Shown in pieces: positions 8,342-18,094 of a stretch of 64,000 nucleotides of DNA. A program made the position numbers and the translations under genes. A model generated the notes under the pieces. It was not told where the DNA came from and did not search any database. It saw nothing but the letters and a program-made list of their open reading frames with translations. This DNA comes from Shewanella algicola (GTDB lineage: Bacteria > Pseudomonadota > Gammaproteobacteria > Enterobacterales > Shewanellaceae). Numbering within the stretch: position 1 is the stretch's first letter; every line of letters starts with the position of its first letter. The DNA lies in assembly GCF_014648035.1 (NCBI RefSeq), contig NZ_BMQI01000001.1:62001-126000 (forward strand), given 5' to 3'.

Positions 8342-9121
8342 TCAAGGTTTATTGGATGTTGTCGGCAGTGATAACTCGGCCTCACTGTCTTCAAATTGTT
8401 GCTCATCATCGTGTAAGGTGTCGCCGAGCTCTTGACTGGTTTGCTCTAATGCATGCAAGTCTTCCATTGCGGTGTTGATATCAGATTGGCCTGCGCCGAT
8501 TAACTCTTCTTGTTGTTCTATAAACGCATTTTGCTGCTCAACGTCTTGCAATAGTAATGCAGCATTTTGCGCAATGTCGCTCTCTGATGCATCAGTATTC
8601 ACACTCGCTTGTAACGGCAGTTCTTGATCATTATTTAATACTGAACTAATAGTAGGCTGCAGTAACACGCCGCCAATAATCACCGCCGCAGCAACGGCGG
8701 CATAAGCCAACTTACCAGAAGATGTTTTGCTGTGGCTGTCCTGCATTGTTGGCATTTTTATTGTTGATGATGTGGCAGGTGGCAAAACTGATTCGTCAGG
8801 GCCTTTACTCCGCATACCTACAAATTGGCCACCGTCGTATATTTCCATTTGGTGGCTAGATACTTCACCGTCGACCACACCCGAACTGACAATGATCAGT
8901 TTGTTGCAATGCAACTTACCTTTAAAGACGCCCGATACACGCATCTCCTGGCAATAGACCTCACCTTCAACCTCACCACCGACTGCGATATTGATTTGAC
9001 TGCTTGAACGAATCGTGCCCATTGTCTTACCAGCAATCATCGCTGGACCTTGAATGGTCATGTCACCTTCGAGTGACATGTCAGCGCCAATGTAGGTTAT
9101 CCCCTTATTGTTATTATTCAC
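8342..9121 (-). CDS. Membrane-anchored bactofilin (DUF583)
   Basis: 259 residues. Residues about 8-105 show the right-handed beta-helix repeat pattern of bactofilins (YIGADMSLEGDMTIQGPAMI, then VEGEVYCQEMRVSGVFKGKL, then VSSGVVDGEV). These polymer-forming cytoskeletal proteins help localise cell-wall or division factors. Unlike minimal bactofilins, it has a membrane helix (about 138-160, LAYAAVAAAVIIGGVLL) and an acidic, Gln/Glu-rich C-terminal tail (about 165-259), partly coiled-coil. The start is GTG with AAGGA six bases upstream. The convergent neighbour is an L,D-transpeptidase and the divergent neighbour a ZapE-like protein, consistent with a cell-envelope or division setting, though that link is only positional. 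Confidence 0.87.
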   Translation of the reverse strand: MNNNNKGITYIGADMSLEGDMTIQGPAMIAGKTMGTIRSSSQINIAVGGEVEGEVYCQEMRVSGVFKGKLHCNKLIIVSSGVVDGEVSSHQMEIYDGGQFVGMRSKGPDESVLPPATSSTIKMPTMQDSHSKTSSGKLAYAAVAAAVIIGGVLLQPTISSVLNNDQELPLQASVNTDASESDIAQNAALLLQDVEQQNAFIEQQEELIGAGQSDINTAMEDLHALEQTSQELGDTLHDDEQQFEDSEAELSLPTTSNKP

Positions 9122-9297
9122 TTGCTGTCCTTATTAGGGTTTAATACCTATCACATTAATTATCTAACCTGCTCAGATAGTTAATATAATTTGTATAAAT
9201 TGTTACAGGTAGTGACAAATCTTAAAGTAAATGGGCTACACAATAAAGCTTACTATTCATGCTATAGTACCTAGATCAATAAATAGCCCGAACTGTT

Positions 9298-10668
9298 ATG
9301 CCAACGACTGATCCCAAGCATAAGCCTACATACGCAGCAAAAGACCCCCTTAATAAAGGGGCTAATCATTCACAAAAACCATCAATCAAACAAAGTTTAG
9401 CCATGTATTCATCGGTAGATGCTCTTGCGCCATTTGCAAGCCCTAACTCCCCTACCGTTCAGGCAATGTCGCCATTACAGGCTTACCAACGAGCAATAAG
9501 TACTAGCTCACAACGCATTGAAAAAACAGTAATAACAACCGACCCTGCCCAGCAAGAGGCCTTGTTAGCATTAGATGCGCTATACCAACAATTTATTCAT
9601 TCATCCTCCATCAATAAAGGCTTATATATGTGGGGAGATGTTGGGAGAGGTAAAACATTTTTAATGGATTTATTTTGTCAGTGCCTAAGCCAACATCCTA
9701 AACAAGCACAAAACACCGTATTGCGGCTGCATTTTCATCGTTTTATGGCCATGCTCCACCAGCAGCTTAACCAAACCTCAGGGATCCGTGACCCACTCAC
9801 CCATATTGCTAAACAAATAGCGGCGCAGTATCAAATAATCTGTTTTGATGAGTTTTTTGTGTCAGACATTGGTGATGCCATTTTGCTGGCGAGATTATTT
9901 GAAACCTTGTTCCAATCAGGAGTCACCTTAGTCGCCACCTCTAATATTCCGGTTGTCGACTTATATAAAAACGGTTTACAGAGAGACAGGTTTTTACCTA
10001 CTATTGACCTATTACATCAATACACTCATGAGATCCATCTAAGTGGAGATAAAGATCATCGGCTCAATCATCAGGCTAGGCCGCAAAGCAGCTCTAAGCC
10101 GGAATGGTTGGAGCTACCATCAGCCCTGACTCCCGAAAACATGTTTGCTCAATTATGCAATCAAGGAGTTGATGAAAACAGCCCAATTGAACAACATCAT
10201 CTTGCACCAAAAGCCAAACATACATTGCGCATTTGTCAACGTGACATTGCCATACAAGCTCAGCACGGAGACTATGCTTGGTTTGAGTTTTCCGCATTGT
10301 GCCAAGGGCCAAGATCGACATTAGATTACATTGAGATTGCCGGCCAGTTTAGCCATATTTTACTCAGTGATGTGCCGCTGCTGGGTGGACAAGTACGCAG
10401 CTGGATTAGGGCAAGAGGTACAGAAGATGGTGCACAAGCGACGGCGACTGGAGAGCGACAATTGGCGTATGCCAGCGAAGACGACCCCGCTCGACGTTTT
10501 ATTAGTTTGGTGGACGAAATGTATGATCAAAAAGTCATTTTGATCATACACAGTCAATGGGCATTAGAAGACCTTTACCCCACTGGTGCACTGACATTTG
10601 AATTTAGGCGTACTTATAGCCGCCTAATAGAAATGCAACAATGGGCATTAAGCGCAGCAATCAAATAG
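9298..10668 (+). CDS. ZapE/AFG1-type ATPase
   Basis: 456 residues, longer than typical ZapE (about 370), mainly because of a polar low-complexity N-terminus (about 1-70) rich in Ser, Pro and Lys. The AFG1-like ATPase core is clear: Walker A GDVGRGKT (113-120), Walker B CFDEFFVSDIGDA, the sensor-like ATSNIPVVDLYKNGLQRDRF, and the family signatures LCQGPRSTLDYIEIA and FRRTYSRLIEMQ. ZapE binds FtsZ and destabilises the ring at late division or under stress. Because of its divergent sequence this could be a paralogue rather than the main ZapE. Its stop codon overlaps that of the convergent DUF3081 gene by eight bases. Confidence 0.82.
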   Translation: MPTTDPKHKPTYAAKDPLNKGANHSQKPSIKQSLAMYSSVDALAPFASPNSPTVQAMSPLQAYQRAISTSSQRIEKTVITTDPAQQEALLALDALYQQFIHSSSINKGLYMWGDVGRGKTFLMDLFCQCLSQHPKQAQNTVLRLHFHRFMAMLHQQLNQTSGIRDPLTHIAKQIAAQYQIICFDEFFVSDIGDAILLARLFETLFQSGVTLVATSNIPVVDLYKNGLQRDRFLPTIDLLHQYTHEIHLSGDKDHRLNHQARPQSSSKPEWLELPSALTPENMFAQLCNQGVDENSPIEQHHLAPKAKHTLRICQRDIAIQAQHGDYAWFEFSALCQGPRSTLDYIEIAGQFSHILLSDVPLLGGQVRSWIRARGTEDGAQATATGERQLAYASEDDPARRFISLVDEMYDQKVILIIHSQWALEDLYPTGALTFEFRRTYSRLIEMQQWALSAAIK

Positions 10669-10969
10669 CCTTGGCAACCTGGTAACTTTCAACGTCGGTA
10701 AAACGACGTAAAAAATTGTCTAATGCATCGAGTGTTGGGTATTCGAATTGGTATTTATTGTGAAAAAACACCGTTAAACTCACTTGAACGTCAGATAAGA
10801 CAATGGTGTAGCCATCGTGATCGGTTTGGGCGTTGATGCCACACAAATGGTAACCATCACCATAAATACTGTTACTGCCTTCCTCGTGGCTCGTTACGCG
10901 TTTTTCACCGTATTGGGTGACTTTATTAAACACCTTGAGCGCACGTTGAATATCAATTTCATTTTTCAT
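10661..10969 (-). CDS. DUF3081 family protein
   Basis: A soluble protein of about 102 residues starting MKNEIDIQRALKVFNKVTQ, which resembles the DUF3081 family of Shewanella and Vibrio. No catalytic motif is visible and the function is unknown. The ATG at 10969 has AGGA eight bases upstream; longer in-frame starts (11014, 10978) would overlap or precede that site. It converges with the ZapE-like gene and the two share eight bases at their 3' ends, so the 3' ends of the two transcripts must overlap. Confidence 0.7.
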   Translation of the reverse strand: MKNEIDIQRALKVFNKVTQYGEKRVTSHEEGSNSIYGDGYHLCGINAQTDHDGYTIVLSDVQVSLTVFFHNKYQFEYPTLDALDNFLRRFTDVESYQVAKAI

Positions 10970-11130
10970 AATAATCATCCTATGGACAACACACTCTCTA
11001 CAATACGCCTGCAATATTAATACTGTCCAATATTGTTATAAATAAAGTTAAATCATTTCCCTTTCGCCAAACAACAAGGCAAAATCGCCCTACTCTATAA
11101 CCTGCAGAATAACAGACAGAAGCCAAGACG

Positions 11131-12084
11131 ATGCCTGATATTGTGATAGCTTTTTTTGCCCTTGGCTTGATTGCTGGGCTGATAAAGTCAGATTTAAAAG
11201 TTCCCAAAGCCACCTACGAAACCTTGTCTATTTTACTGATGCTAACCCTTGGCCTTAAAGGCGGTATGGCATTACACGGTGAAACAGCCAATCTAGCAAT
11301 ATCAGAATTACTAGCGGTCATTGCTTTAGGTTTTATCACCCCACTGAGTTTGTACCCGCTTTTACGAAAACTCATTAAATTACCGCAAAAAGAAGCCATT
11401 AGCATTGCCGCTCATTATGGTTCTGTGAGTGCGGGTACCTTTGCTGTCGTGATGGCGATGGTTGATAAGTCACAATGGCCTTTACGCCCTGAAACCACGT
11501 TATATTTAGTGCTGCTTGAGCTGCCCGCCATTATTATCATGTTGTGGTTACACCGTTACCTGCAAGCTAAAACGGCTGGTAATGAAGTGCATTCCTCTGC
11601 GGTTAGTATTTTGCATGAAGCACTAACAAGCCGCGGCGTAGTATTACTGTGCGGTGGCGTGGCTATCGGTTGGATGTACGGCACTACGGGTATGGCGCCA
11701 TTAACACCGATGCTGCTTGCCGGGTTTAAAACCTTATTAGCGTTATTTTTATTAGAAATGGGCATTAGCACAGCTAAAGTGTGCTTTCCCATTCCATACA
11801 AACAATGGCGATTATTAATTTTTGCTGCTGTAATACCGTTTGTGTTGGCGTGGGCGGGGATTGGCTTAGGTATGGCTCTGGATTTACCCTCTGGCAGTAT
11901 TTTAGTATTAGCAGCCCTCAGTGCCAGTGCATCATACATTGCAGCACCTGCGGCGATTAAAGCCGCGATTCCAGATGCCAATATTGGTCTGGCTATGTTG
12001 GCGTCATTAGGAATAACCTTCCCCGTAAACGTACTAATCGGTTTACCGATTTACCAGTTGTGGATTGAGCAATTGATGATGTAA
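11131..12084 (+). CDS. SbtA-like sodium/bicarbonate transporter
   Basis: 317 residues with about ten membrane helices. The N-terminus (ALGLIAGLIKSDLKVPKAT), the motif LMLTLGLKGGMAL and the paired inverted-repeat layout match the SbtA (DUF897) family of Na+-dependent bicarbonate permeases known from cyanobacteria. In a heterotroph it could supply bicarbonate for carboxylases. The PII-like regulator SbtB that often accompanies SbtA is not next to it. It appears to be a single-gene transcript: the upstream gene is divergent and a strong hairpin terminator follows. The ligand is inferred from family only. Confidence 0.8.
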   Translation: MPDIVIAFFALGLIAGLIKSDLKVPKATYETLSILLMLTLGLKGGMALHGETANLAISELLAVIALGFITPLSLYPLLRKLIKLPQKEAISIAAHYGSVSAGTFAVVMAMVDKSQWPLRPETTLYLVLLELPAIIIMLWLHRYLQAKTAGNEVHSSAVSILHEALTSRGVVLLCGGVAIGWMYGTTGMAPLTPMLLAGFKTLLALFLLEMGISTAKVCFPIPYKQWRLLIFAAVIPFVLAWAGIGLGMALDLPSGSILVLAALSASASYIAAPAAIKAAIPDANIGLAMLASLGITFPVNVLIGLPIYQLWIEQLMM

Positions 12085-12100
12085 TACCAATCTACATTGA

Positions 12101-12136
12101 ACAAAAGCCAACGCGATAGTGACGTTGGCTTTTTGT
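12101..12136. terminator. Bidirectional terminator
   Basis: ACAAAAGCCAACG and CGTTGGCTTTTTGT form an 11-13 bp stem with a nine-base loop and flanking A and T runs, between the convergent SbtA-like and diguanylate cyclase genes. Confidence 0.88.
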
Positions 12137-12152
12137 TATCTTAGCCTAGCAA

Positions 12153-13121
12153 TTAGTCACGCTTATGGTGTTTTGCTTTATCAACAAACATTGCTTTGTC
12201 GGCCAAGGTTAAATACTCACAAAGATCTAAATCTTGTTTTGCACTTCGGCTCACAATACCCTGACTGTAAGCCAGTCGATACGGTTTGTTTGATTGTTGA
12301 TTATGTTGGACAATTAATTCGCTAAACCGTTTGAGCACTACATCGACACTGGTTTGTTCTCTTTGGCTTAGCAACACCACAAATTCGTCACCGCCAAAGC
12401 GAGCGATAACGTCTGATTCCCTAAAACATTCAATTAATAATTTTGCAAATGTGGTGAGTGCAACATCACCTTCTTCATGACCATAATCATCATTAATGGC
12501 TTTAAAATAATCTAAATCAAAAAAAACCAAGCTCGTACTGAGTGATAACCTATCGCTATTGGCAATGGTTTTTGCTGCCAGTAATTCAAAGCCACGGCGA
12601 TTAGTGATGCCAGTTAACGGGTCGAGGGTGTTTTGTTGAATCGATATCAACTCAGCTTCAACAAGCTTACCTAGGTCTTCTAAGGCTTGGATATCTTGTT
12701 TATCAAAGGTTCTGGGATTATTGTCAATAATGCATAAGGTGCCGACTCGCATACCATTAGGCATGGTCAACGGAAACCCAGCATAAAAACGAATATTGGG
12801 CGTGGCGAGCACTAATGGATTGTCGAAAAAGCGCGAGTCTTGCAGCGCATCGGGCACCACCATAACATCAGACTGATTAATCGCATGGGCGCAAAATGAA
12901 ATATCGCGGCTGGTTTCACATACATCGAGGCCTTGCACTGATTTAAACCATTGTCGGTCACTGTCAATTAAACTCACCACGCTGATCGATACTGAAAACA
13001 AGCGTCTGGCTAAGCGAGTAATACGATCAAAGCGCTCTTCTGTTTCAGTATCTAACACGTTCAAGCCTCGAAGTGTTTCGAGGCGTGTGTGCTCATTTTC
13101 GGGTATCGGAGCAAGCAGCAT
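12153..13121 (-). CDS. GAF-GGDEF diguanylate cyclase
   Basis: 322 residues, soluble. A GAF domain (about 25-155, with the SISVVSLIDSDRQWFKS and ISFCAHAI signatures) is followed by a GGDEF domain with an intact GGDEF at 243-247 and an inhibitory I-site RESD at 234-237, so active c-di-GMP synthesis with product feedback is expected. The GAF ligand is unknown. It is co-directional with glnE upstream (gap of 74 bases) and could be read through from it, though no functional link is obvious. Confidence 0.9.
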   Translation of the reverse strand: MLLAPIPENEHTRLETLRGLNVLDTETEERFDRITRLARRLFSVSISVVSLIDSDRQWFKSVQGLDVCETSRDISFCAHAINQSDVMVVPDALQDSRFFDNPLVLATPNIRFYAGFPLTMPNGMRVGTLCIIDNNPRTFDKQDIQALEDLGKLVEAELISIQQNTLDPLTGITNRRGFELLAAKTIANSDRLSLSTSLVFFDLDYFKAINDDYGHEEGDVALTTFAKLLIECFRESDVIARFGGDEFVVLLSQREQTSVDVVLKRFSELIVQHNQQSNKPYRLAYSQGIVSRSAKQDLDLCEYLTLADKAMFVDKAKHHKRD

Positions 13122-13195
13122 TAACGCAACCTTTTAGTTGATTTACCTGATATAAATAAAGCAGTAAAGTGTTGCTATTTCAAATTTAAAATAGA

Positions 13196-16045
13196 TTAAG
13201 GCTGTAAAATTTCATTATAAATTTCAATCACGGCATCTGTTTTTTGCTCGACTGTATGGTGAGGCAACTTACCGGGCAATTGTTGCAATGTTAGTTCATG
13301 GTTTTCATCGCGTAGCCAACAATACGTTTGCGTTAGGTGCTGTGCATGCATCACGGGCAGCAACTCTAGGTCAGCAAGTACTTCAAAAATCCGCACATTG
13401 TCAGACCAAATGGTCAACTCTTGATGTTGATGCGCATAAGCAAGCACTAAGTATTGGGCAATAAACTCAATGTCGGCGATGCCGCCGGCACTTTGTTTAA
13501 GATCAAACTGTCCAGGTTCAACGTGCAACAAATGATCGCGCATTTTTATCCGCATATCGCGCACCGCTTTGGCAAGGTCGGTTTGATTGCGCGCTTGTTG
13601 CAATATTTGCCCACGTAAGTCACTAAAGCGCCCTGCCAGGGTGTAATCACCAAAAACAAATCGCGCTCTAACCAATGCTTGATGCTCCCAGGTCCAGGCT
13701 TCAGTTAACTGATATTGGCCAAACTGTTCAATTTCGCTGACCAACAAACCCGATGCACCCGATGGACGCAAACGCATATCAACTTCGTATAGCTCACCAG
13801 AGGTAGTGCGAGTTGCAAATAAATGCACAATCCGCTGAGCCAGTTTTAAATAAAAGTGGCTGTTATCAATTGAGCGAGGCCCATTAGTGCTGCCTGCGCC
13901 ACTATGGCCATGTAAAAAGACTAAATCTAAATCGGAACCATAACCCAGTTCTAGACCGCCTAATTTGCCATAACCAATGACCGCAAAGCCCATATTGCTT
14001 GGGCTAGTTCCTTCAGGAACGCCATGGCGTTCAGACACTTGATGCCAGGCTTGCAACACCACTTGCTCAATAATCGCTTCAGCTAAAAAAGTTAAATGAT
14101 CGCTTACTTGCATAACCGGCAATACCCCGGTGACATCAGCAGCAGCAATTTTTAACTGCTGCGACAACTTAAATTGTCGCAGCGCTTCCATTTGCTGCTC
14201 CATGTCATCTTCTGGCACGCGCAGTAAATATTGGCGTAACTCACTTGGATAATCATCAATGGAGGTAATATCGTATAACTGCGATGGGTCAATGAGCTCA
14301 TCAAGCAGCATGGGAAAGTTAGCCAGTTCTCGTGCAATCCAAGGACTGGCACAACATAAGCTCACTAATTGCTGCCTTGCTCCTGGGTTTTCACATAACA
14401 ACTCAAGGTAAGTGGTACGAGTTAAGATTTTGTCCAACACGTTAGACACCGGCTTAAATGCCAAGCTGGGAGTCGATTGATTAAATAACTCTTCAAGCAG
14501 TTTTGGCATCAGTTTGTCTAACGTTTCACGACCACGAGGACCAATAGAGCGTTTAGACACCGTTTGACGCCAATCACTTAACATCGGCCACAGTGCTTCG
14601 TCTTCAATCTGCTGCTCTTGCAGTAGAGCTAACGCATCTTCATCTTGCTGAATATTCCAGACTAGCGATGACCAATGATCGTTATATTCATGGTTATCAC
14701 TACCACCCACAGTGGCATTAAAGTGGCCATGAATGGTAGCCATTGCATGATGAATTTGTTCGCGCAACTGTGTTTCGTCATTAAGCTCTAGCGGTACACA
14801 CAATCGTTGCCAATCAAGATCGTTATTGGGCAAGGTTTGCGTTTGCTTGTCATCAATGGCTTGAAGTAGATTCTCCACTCGGCGCAGTAAAATGTAACTG
14901 TGTTTAAGCTCATCAACGGCTAAATATTCTAACTGTCCCAAACTGTATAACGTATCTATGGCACCAAATAAGCTTTGTTGGCGCAACGCAGGCTCGCGTC
15001 CTCCGCGAATTAACTGAAAGCTTTGCACCACGAATTCCACTTCACGGATCCCGCCTGCACCCAATTTAATATTGTCGGTTAATTGCCTGCGTCTGACTTC
15101 TTGGGCAATTAATTGCTTCATTTTACGTAATGACTCAATTGCCGAGAAGTCGATATACCGGCGATACACAAATGGGCGTAATAAGTCGTGCAGTTCATCG
15201 CAATAGCCGCTCCACGGGCCCAATACGCGGGCTTTCACCATGGCATAACGCTCCCAATCACGGCCTTGCTCTTGGTAATAATCTTCTAATCCGCTAAAGC
15301 TAACTACTAACGGGCCACTTTCACCATATGGACGCAGGCGCATGTCGACACGAAATACAAAACCATCAACCGTCACTTGATCAAGAATATTGACTAGGCG
15401 CTGACCCATTTTGATAAAAAATTGTTGATTAGCTTGTGCGCGGCGACCGCCAACCGTTTCACCATGCTCAGGAAAGGTAAAAATTAAATCGATGTCAGAT
15501 GAAAAATTGAGCTCACGGCCACCCAACTTGCCCATGCCTAAAATTAATAATGGTTGCGGTTTACCTTCGGCGCTCGTTGGCGTACCAAATTGCTTGCACA
15601 TGTCTTGATAAACCCAATCGCGACCTGCAATAACAAGGGCTTCTGCAAGCGATGACAAGTCAAGAAGTGACTCTTCTACTGGGGTGTAATTTAAAAAGTC
15701 GCGCCATGCTAAGCGCACCATTTGTAAGTTTCGATAACGACGTAACACTGATTTAGCCTGTTCTTCTTGAGTTACATCTGCTAATTGAACATGTAACTCG
15801 CTGTCAAATTGGCTTCGGTCAATGTCATCTAATAGGCCATCAAACAGTTGCACTATCCATTCAGGACGGCGACATAATTGCTCAGCGATATAGTCACTTA
15901 AAGCAAACACCGACATTAACTCTTGTTGTTGAACTTTGGACAACTCGGTTGTCGCTTCAGGCCAAACTTCACAGAGTCTTAACCAGTAACGATCTGCTGT
16001 TTCGACTAGCGCCGCAGATAACACCTTGTTACTTTGGTTTTGCAT
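13196..16045 (-). CDS. glnE: Glutamine synthetase adenylyltransferase/adenylyl-removase
   Basis: 949 residues, the full length for GlnE. Two nucleotidyltransferase-like halves are visible, each with the G-G-x-(S/G)SDxDL motif: [18 protein letters not shown] (about 185) in the deadenylylating half and [18 protein letters not shown] (about 705) in the adenylylating half. The enzyme attaches or removes AMP on glutamine synthetase in response to PII and glutamine, tuning nitrogen assimilation. The start is at 16045. The divergent neighbour is the lipoprotein gene of the PspA-like operon, and a shared palindromic site lies in the gap. Confidence 0.96.
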   Translation of the reverse strand: MQNQSNKVLSAALVETADRYWLRLCEVWPEATTELSKVQQQELMSVFALSDYIAEQLCRRPEWIVQLFDGLLDDIDRSQFDSELHVQLADVTQEEQAKSVLRRYRNLQMVRLAWRDFLNYTPVEESLLDLSSLAEALVIAGRDWVYQDMCKQFGTPTSAEGKPQPLLILGMGKLGGRELNFSSDIDLIFTFPEHGETVGGRRAQANQQFFIKMGQRLVNILDQVTVDGFVFRVDMRLRPYGESGPLVVSFSGLEDYYQEQGRDWERYAMVKARVLGPWSGYCDELHDLLRPFVYRRYIDFSAIESLRKMKQLIAQEVRRRQLTDNIKLGAGGIREVEFVVQSFQLIRGGREPALRQQSLFGAIDTLYSLGQLEYLAVDELKHSYILLRRVENLLQAIDDKQTQTLPNNDLDWQRLCVPLELNDETQLREQIHHAMATIHGHFNATVGGSDNHEYNDHWSSLVWNIQQDEDALALLQEQQIEDEALWPMLSDWRQTVSKRSIGPRGRETLDKLMPKLLEELFNQSTPSLAFKPVSNVLDKILTRTTYLELLCENPGARQQLVSLCCASPWIARELANFPMLLDELIDPSQLYDITSIDDYPSELRQYLLRVPEDDMEQQMEALRQFKLSQQLKIAAADVTGVLPVMQVSDHLTFLAEAIIEQVVLQAWHQVSERHGVPEGTSPSNMGFAVIGYGKLGGLELGYGSDLDLVFLHGHSGAGSTNGPRSIDNSHFYLKLAQRIVHLFATRTTSGELYEVDMRLRPSGASGLLVSEIEQFGQYQLTEAWTWEHQALVRARFVFGDYTLAGRFSDLRGQILQQARNQTDLAKAVRDMRIKMRDHLLHVEPGQFDLKQSAGGIADIEFIAQYLVLAYAHQHQELTIWSDNVRIFEVLADLELLPVMHAQHLTQTYCWLRDENHELTLQQLPGKLPHHTVEQKTDAVIEIYNEILQP

Positions 16046-16078
16046 GGCAATTAATATCCCTAAAGAAAATGAATGTTG

Positions 16079-16091
16079 GACATATTATGTC
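16079..16091. promoter_or_regulatory. GACATATTATGTC operator copy 1
   Basis: A perfect 13-bp palindrome about a central T, in the divergent gap between glnE and the lipoprotein gene. It overlaps a possible -35 box (TTGGAC, 16076-16081) with TATATC 18 bases on. The identical sequence occurs twice more at 19874-19886 and 19908-19920 upstream of the DUF2170 gene, and I found it nowhere else in the window by eye. The regulator is unknown. Confidence 0.7.
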
Positions 16092-16209
16092 GTGAATGCT
16101 ATATCTAATGATCTGTCTATTGATGCAGATTAATATCATTGACATCAAGATTACTATAACCTGTGTCATATTGAATTAGCACATGAAAAATCTACATTTT
16201 GGAGAAAAC

Positions 16210-17178
16210 ATGGTAGGTCACCTCCCCCGTGTACTCACATTGATAACCGTGATGATTGTCGCGCTAACGCTCAGTGCTTGTGGCGATGAAAGGCCTGAGC
16301 AAATTGCCAAGTACCAGCAATTAACGCAACAGCGTCTGAAATTATTATCAACATCGCTCGATGGCGATCAATTGCGCAATGCCAATTTATTGAAGCAATA
16401 CACCAGTATTTTAGCTAAGCGTCAGCCTGATTTAGCCCCTTTGTTAAATGAATTAGCCAAAGATGCGGGCACCGACGGGCCTATGTTTCAGTCGCTAACT
16501 CGCAGATATAAGGATTTGAGCAACAGCGCAAATTTTGTTGATTTAGACCAACAACTCGCTGAAGCTCAAAACGTATATCAAGCTGCAGACACCAGCTTAT
16601 ACAACGATATGTTATCGGATCCAGTAAACGTGGTCGCCGACATGTCTCAAGGTCAATTGGCCCGAGTCAATGCCATTAGCCGTGAAGCAGAAGCCTTAGC
16701 AAACGGCACTGATGGCACTGAACCTGGCAGCCAATTAGTAGGTAACCCGGCTTATGGTAGCTGGCAAACTGGCTCAAATGGCACGTCTTTTTGGGCTTGG
16801 TATGGCATGTACGCGATGTTTTCTAACTTTACCCGCCCCATTTATTACGACAATTGGTCGAGCCGTCGTGGTTATAGCTACTACAACGATGTCGGCCGTT
16901 ATCGCTACACATCGCCAAAACAGGCCACCTCTCAAGCCAAAACATTTGAACAAACCAAAAAACGTTTTGACAGCCAGGGTAAACGATTTGATAGCCCATA
17001 TGCTAAAACTCGCACAGGCTCAACAACCTTGTCACGCCAAAGCACCAGTGCACCAAAACCCAGCAGCACGACTCGCACGGCAAGCTCTAGCAGCAAGTTT
17101 CGTTCGAATTACTCTAAAGACAGCAGTTTCCGCAACTCAAGCAGCCGCACTAGTCGCGGTGTTAGCCGTGGTAAATAG
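16210..17178 (+). CDS. Lipoprotein heading the PspA-like operon
   Basis: About 322 residues from the ATG at 16210, which has GGAG five bases upstream; an ATG at 16183 is in frame but lacks one. A lipoprotein signal ends in the lipobox LSAC with Cys at residue 24. A helical region (about 30-150) is followed by an aromatic patch (SFWAWYGMYAMFSNF) and a Ser/Thr/Arg-rich, probably disordered tail (about 240-322). That late layout recalls the DUF1190/YgiB-YjfM lipoproteins, which sit in related E. coli clusters, but I cannot show homology. It starts a run of seven same-strand genes and has an operator copy upstream. Confidence 0.72.
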   Translation: MVGHLPRVLTLITVMIVALTLSACGDERPEQIAKYQQLTQQRLKLLSTSLDGDQLRNANLLKQYTSILAKRQPDLAPLLNELAKDAGTDGPMFQSLTRRYKDLSNSANFVDLDQQLAEAQNVYQAADTSLYNDMLSDPVNVVADMSQGQLARVNAISREAEALANGTDGTEPGSQLVGNPAYGSWQTGSNGTSFWAWYGMYAMFSNFTRPIYYDNWSSRRGYSYYNDVGRYRYTSPKQATSQAKTFEQTKKRFDSQGKRFDSPYAKTRTGSTTLSRQSTSAPKPSSTTRTASSSSKFRSNYSKDSSFRNSSSRTSRGVSRGK

Positions 17179-17191
17179 GTAAGGACTCCCC

Positions 17192-18091
17192 ATGACATTT
17201 TTTCAAGAATATGGCTTAACTCAACCTCTGGCGATCATCTTAGCAATCGACTTAAGTATCGCGATTGTGTTGCTGGCATTGATGCGTTACTTACAAGGCT
17301 GGAGCATTAAAGTTAACAGCAGTGCCGAACTGGCTGAACGTGATAATTTTGCCTTTGGTATTAGTACCGCGGGGGCGATAGCCGCATTAGGTATTGTGCT
17401 AACGGGTGCGATTACCGGCGAAGCTGCTCCATCGTATTTAACCGAAGCCATTGGCATGTCAGCTTATGGTTTATTTGGTTTAGTGCTGATTAAACTTGGC
17501 CGCTTTTTACATGACAAAATCGCTTTAAACGAATTTGCTAAAAATGCCGAAATTTTGAAAGGCAATGTATCCGTTGCCGTGGTTGATGCTTCTGCAGCCA
17601 TTGCCACCGCCATTATCATTCGTGCTGTGTTGATGTGGGCAGAAGATATTACCGTAAACACCTTTATCGCTATTTTTAGCGCATTTTTAATCTCACAATT
17701 AATGTTGGTATTATTAACGCGTTTACGTGAACGTCGTTACGCAAAACGCAATCAAAACGCCTCCATGCAACACGCATTAGTACAAGGCCAAACCGCTTTA
17801 GCACTGCGTCACAGCGGTTACATGATAGCCATGGCATTAAGCTTTAATGCAGCCAGTCACTTTATTATTTATCAGCCAACAGCTTACGTAACCAATATTA
17901 TCGGTTGGTTTGTGTTCTCGTTAATTATGTTAGTGGCCTTGTCATTGCTAATTGCACTTGTGAAAAAGCTGGTTTTAGCGGGCATCAACCTGGCAGAAGA
18001 AGTTGAAAAGCAACACAACATCGGTATTGCCGCAGTAGAAATGGCAATCAGTATTGCAGTTGCGCTTATTTTAACGGCGTTGATGGCGTAA
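17192..18091 (+). CDS. Double DUF350 membrane protein (YjfL-like)
   Basis: 299 residues with about eight membrane helices arranged as two similar halves (roughly 10-145 and 155-299). The repeated features are a charged segment followed by FGISTAGAIAALGIVLTGA in the first half and MIAMALSFNAASHF in the second. E. coli YjfL has a single DUF350 domain of about 130 residues, so this looks like a tandem duplication or fusion. The function of DUF350 is unknown. AAGGA precedes the start, and the gene lies 13 bases after the lipoprotein gene and three before the aminopropyltransferase gene, so it is firmly within the operon. Confidence 0.82.
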   Translation: MTFFQEYGLTQPLAIILAIDLSIAIVLLALMRYLQGWSIKVNSSAELAERDNFAFGISTAGAIAALGIVLTGAITGEAAPSYLTEAIGMSAYGLFGLVLIKLGRFLHDKIALNEFAKNAEILKGNVSVAVVDASAAIATAIIIRAVLMWAEDITVNTFIAIFSAFLISQLMLVLLTRLRERRYAKRNQNASMQHALVQGQTALALRHSGYMIAMALSFNAASHFIIYQPTAYVTNIIGWFVFSLIMLVALSLLIALVKKLVLAGINLAEEVEKQHNIGIAAVEMAISIAVALILTALMA

Positions 18092-18094
18092 TTT

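Noticed and set aside
16754..17182. A 142-codon open frame overlapping the lipoprotein gene
   Set aside because: It is a frame-shifted reading of the Ser/Thr/Arg-rich tail, has no ribosome site and shows no domain.
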